Assembly: GCF_014698335.1 (NCBI RefSeq)
Contig: NZ_JACJSV010000051.1
Span: 1-35,265 of the forward strand
DNA length: 35,265 bases
DNA from: Microcystis viridis FACHB-1342
GTDB lineage: Bacteria > Cyanobacteriota > Cyanobacteriia > Cyanobacteriales > Microcystaceae
Direction of reading: 5' to 3'
Made by a program: the position numbers and the translations under genes. This document shows, one piece after another, positions 25,747 through 34,420 of this stretch (position 1 is the first letter of the stretch; each line of letters begins with the position of its first letter). A model generated the notes under the pieces. It saw only the letters and a list, made by a program, of their open reading frames with translations. It was not told the origin of the DNA and did not search any database.

Positions 25747-26602
25747 AGCCTCTACAGAAATTCGCGTGATCGGGGCGAGAAGTTCGGGAAAAACCACCTA
25801 TCTTGCCACCCTAGCCGTTCTTCCATCGGGTTTACTAAAAAAATATCCCAACTTAGAGGTGATTCCTCGCAATGATGAAGCCACGGCCCTACGGAAACGC
25901 GCGCTCGATACGCTCAAAAATCAAGGAAAGATAGCGGGAGATGCCTTCGATGCTGATCAACTTCATAACCTCAAGGACTATGACTTTCTCATCAAAATCC
26001 CGCCGGGGAAAAAGCGATCGAGCATCGAACTAGAACTCCTTGCCAAAGATTTCCCAGGGGAATTTTTTGAACATATTCCCATCCCTCATCAATGGAAAAA
26101 AATCACCCCTTGGGTTGATGACCTATTCACTACCGTAAGCTGGATGGTGATGATGACCGATTGGGAACCCGAACGCGACACATCGCTATATCTCCCGGCG
26201 TTTACCAAACTATGTGAGGAAATTCGCGAGCGGGAAATTCGCAACCCAGAAATTGAAAAACTCCGGATCGCCGTCGTCATGGCTAAATGTGAAAGGGGAG
26301 AACTCTGGCCCTGTCGTCTCGATCCCGACGAGGATTTATTCGAGGTACGATTGCCCGAAACCTATAAACATCTCACCAAAACTTTAACCCCCGATCGATT
26401 ACAATTCTTTGCCTGTTCTGCATTCGGGGTTTTGGGAAGTCGCCGCGATCGAGATTTTGATCCCCGGCCAAACTGCTACTTACCCGACGACGGTTCCCCA
26501 GAAGAAAAAAACGCCTATTTACGAGAACCCGATCGCTGGTATCCCTACGGATTAATTCCTCCGCTATACTGGTTAGCGACAGGCATTCGACTCGAAGAAT
26601 AA
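25739..26602 (+). CDS. P-loop GTPase of the double-GTPase/TRAFAC-like type, second of three
   Basis: The 287-residue protein has G1 GARSSGKTT (12-20), then VIPRNDEAT, G3 KDFPGEFF (103-110), a G4-like VVMAKCE (179-185) and G5-like FFACSAFG (223-230), ending RWYPYGLIPPLYWLATG. The NKxD motif is degenerate (AKCE). The next gene has the same blocks, so the two are paralogues and may heterodimerise. Walker-like PRxSGKTT loops with a DFPGE switch are seen in GTPases next to VWA and SrfB-type proteins in other bacteria; that comparison is from memory. Overlap upstream by 8 bases and a 2-base gap downstream place it firmly in the operon. Confidence 0.75.
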   Translation: MPKASTEIRVIGARSSGKTTYLATLAVLPSGLLKKYPNLEVIPRNDEATALRKRALDTLKNQGKIAGDAFDADQLHNLKDYDFLIKIPPGKKRSSIELELLAKDFPGEFFEHIPIPHQWKKITPWVDDLFTTVSWMVMMTDWEPERDTSLYLPAFTKLCEEIREREIRNPEIEKLRIAVVMAKCERGELWPCRLDPDEDLFEVRLPETYKHLTKTLTPDRLQFFACSAFGVLGSRRDRDFDPRPNCYLPDDGSPEEKNAYLREPDRWYPYGLIPPLYWLATGIRLEE

Positions 26603-26604
26603 TT

Positions 26605-27498
26605 ATGTGGAGTCGTCAACAACCCCCAGAAACCACCGATTCTCAGCCTACCGAATTTCGGATCATCGGACCGAGGCGATCGGGTAAAACCACCTATCTA
26701 TCTGCGTTGGCCTACTGGCCGAACGCGAAACCCGATAGTCCGATCGAGAAAGTTATTCCCCGCGACGACGATACGGCTAAACTAATCGCTATGGCAAAAG
26801 ATATCCTAGAAAATAATGCCATGTTAATGGCTACCTATCTAGCCAGCAATCCGAGCGAAATTCCCACTTATAACCTCTCGATTCAAATGAAGCCCACTTG
26901 GCAAGGGGGACAAGCGATCGATATAATTTGTAAAGACTTTGCTGGGGAATTATTTGAAAAACTATCCCAAGGCAAAACTTCCCACATCGAAGAGTATCTA
27001 GAAGAATGTGCCTCTGCCCTAGGATTACTCATCCTACTCGATGGTACTTTCTTCACAGAAGATCAAAAGTACGCCCAGGGATTGGCCACCTTGAAACAAC
27101 AATTAAAGTGGCGACTAGAAAAAAAAAATCAAAACCTCTCCCAGTATCGGATCGCCTTAGCCTTTACCAAAGCCGAACAATCTAAAATGCGAATCCACCG
27201 ACAGGATATCCCCAGATTTATGAGGCTAAAATTTAATAAAACCTATCAATTACTAGAAAATTGGGGCAAAGAGTGGCCCTGTCCTGTTAAGTATTTTTTT
27301 TGTTCGGCATTTGGCATGAAGCCAGGTGCTTCTCCCGACTCTCCCCTCGCCAACGTTCAAGTTACTAGCCGCGAAGGTGGTGTGACTTCTGGAGTGATCG
27401 ATAACCCAAAAGTGTGGAGACCCTTGGGATTAATGGCACCAATTTACTGGTTACACACGGGTACCGATCATCCCCAACTCAGAGACATAGAGGATTAG
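26605..27498 (+). CDS. P-loop GTPase, paralogue of the preceding one, third of three
   Basis: The 297-residue protein repeats the plan of its neighbour: G1 GPRRSGKTT (22-30), VIPRDDDTAKL, G3 KDFAGELF (110-117), G4-like AFTKAEQ (186-192) and G5-like FFCSAFGMKPG, ending WRPLGLMAPIYWLHTG. The N-terminus has about 15 extra residues and there is a short Gly/Ser insert before the end. TKAE replaces NKxD, so nucleotide specificity is uncertain. It starts 2 bases after the stop of the previous gene and ends 7 bases before the next. Pairing with the preceding GTPase as a heterodimer is inferred from their similarity and tight linkage. Confidence 0.75.
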   Translation: MWSRQQPPETTDSQPTEFRIIGPRRSGKTTYLSALAYWPNAKPDSPIEKVIPRDDDTAKLIAMAKDILENNAMLMATYLASNPSEIPTYNLSIQMKPTWQGGQAIDIICKDFAGELFEKLSQGKTSHIEEYLEECASALGLLILLDGTFFTEDQKYAQGLATLKQQLKWRLEKKNQNLSQYRIALAFTKAEQSKMRIHRQDIPRFMRLKFNKTYQLLENWGKEWPCPVKYFFCSAFGMKPGASPDSPLANVQVTSREGGVTSGVIDNPKVWRPLGLMAPIYWLHTGTDHPQLRDIED

Positions 27499-27505
27499 AA
27501 AAACT

Positions 27506-30016
27506 ATGAGCGATTCCATTTTGATCAAGGAATTTTCTCGGAAATTGTTAGAACCGAAAAGACAGGGCGATCGGTGGGTTTCTAGCGGATTCGACAAAGA
27601 AATCGGTTTAAGAACCCATGAGAATCCTCCCACCCCCATTCAAAATGCAGTCCATAACCACTGGTTTCGGATTAATGATAGTTATCCGCCGGCAGAAGGA
27701 AAGATTGCCCTCATCGCACGAGAAATCGATAGATACGCAGTTTTAGCGGTAGCCTCTCCCCTAAAAGATGATAGCGATCGACCTCTGGTAGGCTATCGTT
27801 ATTTCTGGCTAGAAAAGCCCCTAGATGGAGAAATAGATGCCGTGGGAACATTGTTAGAATGGTGGGTCGAGCGAAATTCCCCCCGTTTCGAGCTAAAGCT
27901 TTATTCAGAGATCAGACATATTCAGCAACAGAATCGTGGACAGGGATATTATTCAGCGATTCTTCACAGTCCTCATGATTTCGATAAAGTTCGTCAATTT
28001 GAGCAACTTGCTTTAGAAGTACAACAAACTCCTCATATTTTTACTCCTAGCAATAGCTTTATTCCTAGTTATTGGCATTTGCATTTTTTTTCTCGATATC
28101 TCAAACAAAAATATAATCGCCCGATCGCTTGGGCGTGGAAGGTCACTGTTTTAGAAAGTCCTAATCAATTTACCCTAATCGCTTGCACTACTCAAGAATA
28201 CTGTCAGATCAATTCCGATGCCAACAAAATCCCAACCGCATTAACTCCCCATAAAACTGGGCAAGATATACTAGATACTTCCCCTGTACAGGTTCAATCA
28301 ATTCAAAGTTTAAAAAGAGCATTAAAAGAACTCTCAGAAGGCAAAGAAATTGATCAAAACCTAAATATCTTAGTTCAAGAACTAGAAAAAACCGATAGCA
28401 CTCGATGGGATTGGGCAACGCTGATCGATAGCACCTGGCTGGAGCAACGACAGCACACCCAACAAGAAAAGATTTATAAATCATTGATTCTACTATTAAA
28501 TCCCAATTTACAGCATACTGACTTAACGATTACCGTCTCCGATTGGCTCAATAGCCTACAAGCGCCAGTATCTCCCGCACCTCAAAAATTGCTGGATTTC
28601 TCTCGCTTTCTTCCCTCAGCCTTATTGACTCATTTCCAGCCATCCGAATTACCCGTTACTCAAGAAGCGAAAGAAGCACTCGATCGACAGCATCAGTTGA
28701 TACAATTGTATTCTAGAAATTCGGTCATATTAGACAAGAATAAAACAAGACTCCATCAACTCATCGCTCGGTTATTTCTCCTACTGCGATCGAACCTCTC
28801 CCCCAAATCAGAAGAAGTAATTCAATGGCTACTTATCGACTACTCCCCACTCTGGAAAGAATCTCTAGAAATCTACACCAACGATCTGTTTAGAAAGCTC
28901 GATCGAGCCTATCTCAAAAAAGAACAATTACCCCCTCAAGAAAGGGATAAGTTTATCGAGAAAATTCTCGAAGACTTAAAACAGCGTGAGCAAGGACAAA
29001 CCACCGAAAATCCCTCGTCCTACGAGAGCATCGCAGGGATTCTAGAAAAGAATAAATCCTATCCGATCGCCGCTTTTTTCTATAAACTCGCTACGGGTAA
29101 AGTTCCCGATAAAATTTGGGAAAACTGCACGAACCTCCCCGAAATTATTCCCCTAGAAAGACCCCCCGCCATTCCTCCACAATCCTCCGAGAAAAGTCCC
29201 AATTCTCTCAAGAAAATCGCCCTAATTCTTTGGCAAAAATATCCTTGGCAATGTCTAGGGTTGAGTGTGGCAGTCGGGACGGTGTTGGGGGTGGGAGTCC
29301 TGTGGGGAGTTCAATCGATCGGACGGGTATTTTCTCCGAAGATTTCCGCAAATCAATCGGTCATTATTCCCTCCGATCCCGTTCGGGAACTATACTTATA
29401 TTTTAATCTCCTAGAATCGGGCGATCGCCGACAAGATCTGCAAGCGAAAAATCTAGACAACCTAAAGAAGTTACGGGAAAAGATGCCCGATTTCAACGCT
29501 TCCCAGTGTAAAACCAGCACTCAACGCGAAGCATGGCTAAGAGAAAGATCAAGTATTATCAAAGATCCTTTATATCGCTTCCTTCAACAACTGACACCAG
29601 CAGTTCCGGTAGAATTAAATAAAACTTACACCGCTAACCAAGTGACAGCCAATCCTCCTCTCAACGCCCCAGAAATTGCCCTAGGGAAAAGTCTTCTCCA
29701 CTCGCTACAATTGTATGAGGGGGAAATCACTCCGATTTGGGATCAGAAAGTATCGGATGCGATCGCTAAGTTCAAAACACAATACCAGATTCAGCCAGCA
29801 GGAGGGGATTTAGATAAAAACACTTGGTCGATTCTCGCTCCCATGATTCAAGATCGGCAGATAAAAACAGCGATCAATACCCTAGAAAGAATCCTAAAAG
29901 AGAGCGAAAATTACTCGATCGCTCTCCCTCGATACAAAGCCTTTCAGCAGTGCAAAACTCAGACAAATACCGCCTATTCTGCCTGCCTAGATCAAATATT
30001 CAAACCCGATAAATAG
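27506..30016 (+). CDS. Large GTPase-linked protein with membrane span and PG-binding-like C-terminus
   Basis: The 836-residue protein starts with a domain of about 115 residues shared with the next gene: FSRKLLEPK, WVSSGFDKEIGL, NAVHNHWFRINDSYPP, DDSDRPLVGYRYFWLEKP and GTLLEWW. A long helical middle follows. At about 577-600 there is one strong hydrophobic span (CLGLSVAVGTVLGVGVLWGV). After it, about 725-780, ALGKSLLHSLQLYEGEITPI and KFKTQYQIQPAGGDLDKNTW resemble a peptidoglycan-binding (PF01471-type) repeat. The N-terminal part would thus be cytoplasmic beside the GTPases, and the C-terminus would touch the cell wall. The N-terminal domain is not one I can name. It sits 7 bases from genes on both sides. 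Confidence 0.75.
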   Translation: MSDSILIKEFSRKLLEPKRQGDRWVSSGFDKEIGLRTHENPPTPIQNAVHNHWFRINDSYPPAEGKIALIAREIDRYAVLAVASPLKDDSDRPLVGYRYFWLEKPLDGEIDAVGTLLEWWVERNSPRFELKLYSEIRHIQQQNRGQGYYSAILHSPHDFDKVRQFEQLALEVQQTPHIFTPSNSFIPSYWHLHFFSRYLKQKYNRPIAWAWKVTVLESPNQFTLIACTTQEYCQINSDANKIPTALTPHKTGQDILDTSPVQVQSIQSLKRALKELSEGKEIDQNLNILVQELEKTDSTRWDWATLIDSTWLEQRQHTQQEKIYKSLILLLNPNLQHTDLTITVSDWLNSLQAPVSPAPQKLLDFSRFLPSALLTHFQPSELPVTQEAKEALDRQHQLIQLYSRNSVILDKNKTRLHQLIARLFLLLRSNLSPKSEEVIQWLLIDYSPLWKESLEIYTNDLFRKLDRAYLKKEQLPPQERDKFIEKILEDLKQREQGQTTENPSSYESIAGILEKNKSYPIAAFFYKLATGKVPDKIWENCTNLPEIIPLERPPAIPPQSSEKSPNSLKKIALILWQKYPWQCLGLSVAVGTVLGVGVLWGVQSIGRVFSPKISANQSVIIPSDPVRELYLYFNLLESGDRRQDLQAKNLDNLKKLREKMPDFNASQCKTSTQREAWLRERSSIIKDPLYRFLQQLTPAVPVELNKTYTANQVTANPPLNAPEIALGKSLLHSLQLYEGEITPIWDQKVSDAIAKFKTQYQIQPAGGDLDKNTWSILAPMIQDRQIKTAINTLERILKESENYSIALPRYKAFQQCKTQTNTAYSACLDQIFKPDK

Positions 30017-30023
30017 ACGCTTA

Positions 30024-31604
30024 ATGATGTGGAATCGATGCGAAATTTATCAATTCTCTCGAAAACTTCTAGAGCCAAAATGGTCTAAAAGACATGAGTG
30101 CTATGTGAGTACAGGATTTGATCGAGAAATCGGCGGAGAAAATCAGGAAGTACCCCCGGAAATTGCGAATGCCGTCCATAATCATGCCTGTCGAATTAAT
30201 GATAGTTATCCTCCCCAAACTATCGCCCTAATCTCTAGAGAAATCGGCAAATATGCCCTATTAGCGGTGGCGACAGCCTTAAGAGATGACAGCGATCGCC
30301 CTCTAATCGGCTACCGCTATTTCTGGTTAGAAAAACCCTCGCAAGATGGCGAAATAGACGGAATCGGAACGCTGCTAGAATGGTGGATCACTCAAGGTTC
30401 TCCCACCTTTCAACTACAACCCTCCTCTTCATCTCCCAAAACACCCCCAAAAGCTTCTAGTTCTTGGCTAAATCGCCATGATTTTTTTAAAAAATATTCA
30501 ACCGATTCGGTGAATATTTCTATCAAAAAAATAGAACAAGAAAAAAAATACTCTCGATCTCCATTATATTTAGACAATATAACTTTTGAGGATTGTCGAG
30601 AATTTCATGCTCTAGCCCTTTCTCTACAAGCAAACGATTCTAGTCCCCTAAATTGGGCTTTTCGAGTGTCTCAATTAGAGATTCCCGAACAATTCTCTCT
30701 GGTTTACACCCAGGATAGCGAGCGAGAACAATTAATTATTCGGTTCGATCGAGTTCCCGAATCCTTCTCGACGGTTTCCGAATATATATCCAGTGATATC
30801 CAAGTCAAACGATGTTTACTAAATCTAGCGAAAAATAAAGATCTAGAACGAAACTTACAAGCCCTCTCTAGTTATTTATATAGTCTTGACAGTGACCATT
30901 GGAACTGGGAAATTATTGTTGATAAAACTGCGCTTAAAAATCATAATATCACGGCGGCTAGATATCGAGCATTACTGGCTATTTTAAAACCATTTCCAGA
31001 AATCGCTAACTGGCTAGACTGGCTACGGAAACGAAGAGGAAATAAACAGTTTGGGCGCGCGGGCATCGAGATGCAACAACAAGCGCTCGACCAAAATCCC
31101 CACCTCGAACAGCGACTATACGCTCTCATCGATGATCTATTAATAACGGAGCAATACAAAAATAGCAAAATTCCCGATCTACCCAAGGAAAAACAATGGT
31201 TATTAATTCGCTCCAAAAGCTTCTGGTCAGATTATTTTTATGACTCCGCAAAATATTATACTGAATCACTACTCATACAAATCCACTATCCAGAATATTG
31301 TCAACTAGACAATCATTTTTTTAACAAAATTTTACAAAACTATCAACAAAAAAAATTACCCGATGCTACTAAAAAACGATACGAATTTCTCGCACGACTA
31401 TTCGCCGAAGTGCGCGCCTATAGCCTAGCGGCTCTGTTTTATCAAGTAAGCCAAGGAGAAGTTCCCGCAGATATATACACCCAAGCCGAAATCCATCTCA
31501 TCGATCTTCAAAAAAGCCACCGCTCATCTGGACTGATCGGCCTAGCTTGGGCGAACCTGACACAGGATCTTATGCTATTATTTAGAAATCTGAGGGGAGG
31601 CTAG
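30024..31604 (+). CDS. Paralogue of the preceding protein without membrane span
   Basis: The 526-residue protein (ATG 30024 or 30027) has the same N-terminal domain: FSRKLLEPKW, CYVSTGFDREIGG, IANAVHNHACRINDSYPP, DDSDRPLIGYRYFWLEKP, GTLLEWW. It also shares the later pattern YSLAALFYQVSQGEVPADIY, matching YPIAAFFYKLATGKVPDKIW in its neighbour. It ends just where the neighbour begins its membrane span, so it is a soluble version, either by design or by loss of the 3' end. A Ser/Pro linker follows the first domain. The 141 bases after the stop hold no gene and could mark a transcriptional break before the FHA/VWA pair. Confidence 0.75.
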   Translation: MMWNRCEIYQFSRKLLEPKWSKRHECYVSTGFDREIGGENQEVPPEIANAVHNHACRINDSYPPQTIALISREIGKYALLAVATALRDDSDRPLIGYRYFWLEKPSQDGEIDGIGTLLEWWITQGSPTFQLQPSSSSPKTPPKASSSWLNRHDFFKKYSTDSVNISIKKIEQEKKYSRSPLYLDNITFEDCREFHALALSLQANDSSPLNWAFRVSQLEIPEQFSLVYTQDSEREQLIIRFDRVPESFSTVSEYISSDIQVKRCLLNLAKNKDLERNLQALSSYLYSLDSDHWNWEIIVDKTALKNHNITAARYRALLAILKPFPEIANWLDWLRKRRGNKQFGRAGIEMQQQALDQNPHLEQRLYALIDDLLITEQYKNSKIPDLPKEKQWLLIRSKSFWSDYFYDSAKYYTESLLIQIHYPEYCQLDNHFFNKILQNYQQKKLPDATKKRYEFLARLFAEVRAYSLAALFYQVSQGEVPADIYTQAEIHLIDLQKSHRSSGLIGLAWANLTQDLMLLFRNLRGG

Positions 31605-31745
31605 GGCAACCCAACGATCAAACCGAAAATTCCCCAACTACGAACGCACTAGCAGCATTAGACTATGGCGGAAACCTTTCTAGTCAATACTAGGAATACT
31701 TTGTCTCTAAACGTTTAACTGGATCAGGAAGGGAGTATTGAAAAA

Positions 31746-32789
31746 ATGAGACTTGTTTTTTATCTGTTGGGGGGCATTATTTCAGCGCTGATCGGCTGGA
31801 ACTTGAGCTTAGTGATCTTAGACCTCTTTAAATTCGCATCGAAGACAATTACTGGAAGCACTTTCCCTTTTTACGTCGAGTTTATTCTCTTCCCGATCGT
31901 CACTATCTGTTTAAGTGTTACCCTTGTCCTAACGACCATTTATCTGAGTAATCCGATTCACTATAAAGCGAATCGAAGAATCCGCAATAGTTATCTCAAA
32001 ATCGCCCTAAAAACTGGTTTAATCGCTGGAGCGATCGCCGCAGTGCTAACTGTGATTATTTACCAGGGAAAATTCCCCCCGGCAAGTGTTCGCATAGTGG
32101 GCTGGAGTTTAATCGGTTTAGGGGCCGGTGTAGCCGAGGGATTATCTTGGCGATCGCTGAGTACCGAGGGCGCGAAAAGTAACACCTTTGAGCGACCGAT
32201 AAAATCTGCCCTTTTCGGATTACTTGCCGGTTTAATTGCCGCCCTAGCGATTGAATTTCTCCGAACAATAATCCCCCTTGGCGGTTATGAAGATCTTTTA
32301 GGATTCACCCTTTTCGGCGCTGGTTTAGGGATGGCGCTCGCCATTTCCACAACCCCCACCTATCAAGTCGCACTGAGAGCCGGTAGAGGATTCGGACGCG
32401 CCCGAAAAGATAACCAATCGGGAAACTATCCCAAAATTAACGATCGCTCTTTAAGAATTGTCAATTTCGAGCAAACCCAAATTGAAGAAGGATTATCTAT
32501 CCAACTTCCTCGCGATACTTCCCAATCTTTACAGATTGGTTCTGCGGAAGATTCCGATATATTTTTACCCGATGTACCCGCAATAGCCGCCAAGCTCAGT
32601 TTAGAGAGAAAACAATGGAGACTTAGCACCCCCGTCGAGAATAAAGTACAGATACAAAGAAGAATGTTATCGGAAAATGCCACGGAAACCTTATATCACA
32701 ATCAAATGTTGACTTTCTACCATGAAAAAACAAATACCTGCTATTACCGATTTATTTTTTGCGATCGCTTTCTCGATCCGGACAACTAA
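31746..32789 (+). CDS. Polytopic membrane protein with FHA-like C-terminal domain
   Basis: A 347-residue protein with about six hydrophobic helices in residues 1-205 and a cytoplasmic tail of about 130 residues. The tail contains SLQIGSAEDSDIFLPDVPAI then AAKLSLERKQWRL, the pattern of forkhead-associated domains (IGS...DI.L.D..V...). The canonical Ser and His of FHA are not obvious, so phosphothreonine binding is uncertain. A reasonable Shine-Dalgarno (GGAAGGGAG) lies upstream. The final 68 bases overlap the start of the VWA gene in another frame, a long overlap that implies tight coupling. FHA and VWA proteins are frequent partners in secretion and conflict systems. Confidence 0.7.
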   Translation: MRLVFYLLGGIISALIGWNLSLVILDLFKFASKTITGSTFPFYVEFILFPIVTICLSVTLVLTTIYLSNPIHYKANRRIRNSYLKIALKTGLIAGAIAAVLTVIIYQGKFPPASVRIVGWSLIGLGAGVAEGLSWRSLSTEGAKSNTFERPIKSALFGLLAGLIAALAIEFLRTIIPLGGYEDLLGFTLFGAGLGMALAISTTPTYQVALRAGRGFGRARKDNQSGNYPKINDRSLRIVNFEQTQIEEGLSIQLPRDTSQSLQIGSAEDSDIFLPDVPAIAAKLSLERKQWRLSTPVENKVQIQRRMLSENATETLYHNQMLTFYHEKTNTCYYRFIFCDRFLDPDN

Positions 32790-34107
32790 AAAAGCTGGTA
32801 GAAACCTTCTGCTTTTTCCCCTATCGATCCTCGCGTTCACTTTCTTCGATTCTGCTTCCGTCCGAGCGAATTCCGTCAAGATTCTCCGCGCCATTACCGA
32901 CCACGATCAAGTGACTTTAAAAGTACAAGTTCGCGACCATCGTGACCTGCTCGTACCCGGATTACAAGCGAATAACTTTACCGTCCTCACCACGGCGGCC
33001 AATCAAACCGAATTTAAATATCGATTAACTCCCCTAACTCTCCCGAAAATTACTATAACCCCACCCGATCAAGTCAAACCCGATCCCGCCTATTTAGTGA
33101 TTTTGCTAGATATGAGCGGCAGTATGGATAATCGGGATGAATCCCAACAAGTCAAACTCCAGGGAGCGATCGAGGGAATCCAAAAATTTATTACCACGAT
33201 CAAAACCAAAAAACTTCCCGTAGAAATTGCCCTAGTTCCCTTTGGGGAAGGGTGCGCCCATAGCTATCCGGTCGATCAGACAGTGATTCAAAAGTATCTA
33301 GAAGCCTATCCATACAAAACAACCAAAACTCGACTTTCCCAGTTAGCCAATATTGATGTCTGCGCCTCCACCAATCTCTATCAACCCCTCGATGAAGCGG
33401 TCAATTTTCTGACCACTTCCGAACGTTTTCAGCAAAATTCTTGGGGTCTGCCTCCCCGTCTCGGCGTGATCCTATTTACCGATGGATTCGATGCCGATCC
33501 CGATCGAAACAAGGAAGAACAACGCTTTCAGTCCACTCTGGCTCTGCTGGCCCGTTCCCCTCACGTCACCGTCCACACGATGGGATACGGCGAATCCCTA
33601 ACCCGACTCCGCGCCCGCGCCCAATGCGCCCAGGAGTTACGCGGCCGCCCTCTCACGGTGGATACTCTCCTTACCTACTGTCAGCTTCCTTGGGGAGAAG
33701 ATATCCGCGAGTTTATCGTCGATCGATCTCGATTGACAGCGATTGCTAAAGAGACCGGCGGAATTGCCCGATTCCCGCGTTCAGCTGAAGAAGTGAGCCA
33801 AGGATTACGAGAGTTCCTGACCGCGCTTCGAGAATACGAGATCAGCTATCCACAACCAACCGCCGATCGGCTCACCATCCATCAAGCCAAAGTTATCGTC
33901 AATGCTCCAGGAAGAGGTATGTCCTCTCTCATCTCCGCACCGCTCGAATTCCAGATGCCGAATTATCTCTATCACTCTCTCTCGATTTGGGAACGTTTGG
34001 CGATTTTTCTCGGTACGCTAGTCGCAACGGTATTCGGTGTTCGCCGGTTCAATGCCTGGAGCCACCAACTCAAAGAAGAAAGCCGCCGAAATTTAGAGGG
34101 GTTTTAA
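32722..34107 (+). CDS. Membrane-anchored VWA-domain protein
   Basis: The 461-residue protein has an N-terminal hydrophobic stretch (LLLFPLSILAFTFF, about 29-42) followed by SASVRAN, a likely signal peptide, then a beta domain. A VWA domain from about 122 has a complete MIDAS DMSGSM (130-135) with later Thr and Asp positions (ASTNLYQPLDEAV, VILFTDGFDADP). A C-terminal helix, LAIFLGTLVATVFGV, anchors it. The VWA domain should therefore be periplasmic. The start overlaps the FHA-like gene by 68 bases. The final codons (EGF and stop) are made from DNA that matches the prohibitin-family gene at 12708-12730, so the natural C-terminus has probably been altered by the junction. Confidence 0.8.
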   Translation: MKKQIPAITDLFFAIAFSIRTTKKAGRNLLLFPLSILAFTFFDSASVRANSVKILRAITDHDQVTLKVQVRDHRDLLVPGLQANNFTVLTTAANQTEFKYRLTPLTLPKITITPPDQVKPDPAYLVILLDMSGSMDNRDESQQVKLQGAIEGIQKFITTIKTKKLPVEIALVPFGEGCAHSYPVDQTVIQKYLEAYPYKTTKTRLSQLANIDVCASTNLYQPLDEAVNFLTTSERFQQNSWGLPPRLGVILFTDGFDADPDRNKEEQRFQSTLALLARSPHVTVHTMGYGESLTRLRARAQCAQELRGRPLTVDTLLTYCQLPWGEDIREFIVDRSRLTAIAKETGGIARFPRSAEEVSQGLREFLTALREYEISYPQPTADRLTIHQAKVIVNAPGRGMSSLISAPLEFQMPNYLYHSLSIWERLAIFLGTLVATVFGVRRFNAWSHQLKEESRRNLEGF

Positions 34108-34117
34108 TGGTTTTTGG
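34095..34117 (+). repeat. Scrap of the prohibitin-family gene at the island's right junction
   Basis: These 23 bases, from AGAGGGGTTTTAATGG on, are identical to 12708-12730 inside the prohibitin-family gene, and weaker similarity runs on to about 34125. About 610 bases of prohibitin sequence present in the upstream copy are missing before the 285-bp repeat resumes at 34136. The VWA stop codon (34105-34107) lies inside this scrap. Confidence 0.85.
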
Positions 34118-34135
34118 ACAGGTGCAAGATCACCT

Positions 34136-34420
34136 ATGGATGATAATCTGCTTAAGTCCCTTGAATTGGCTAAAGATAAGCGAAAAACTAAATGATAAAA
34201 ACAATTTATTAAAACCATAAGAAAGAATACTTGATTTTATTGAAGTTCACTGCGAGGAACTCCTCTATGCTGTTTAAATCCCGAAAGACAAAGCAGAAAT
34301 TTAACCCTGATTACTGGCGAGATCATTCGGCCAACGAACGTACCTATCTGTCTTGGATGCGTGCTTCCATCGCTTTGATGGGTTTTGGTCTAGTCATTTT
34401 GCGTTTACGGACAGCATCTT
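34136..34420 (+). repeat. Downstream copy of the 285-bp island-flanking direct repeat
   Basis: Same length and order as 13353-13637, with about 13 substitutions and no gaps counted by eye. It includes the end of the prohibitin frame and the first 51 or so codons of DUF202. Differences at synonymous positions suggest that the duplication is not brand new or that the copies came from different strains. Confidence 0.9.

Noticed and set aside
33441-33749. 102-codon open frame inside the VWA gene
   Set aside because: Out-of-frame shadow within the VWA domain coding sequence.
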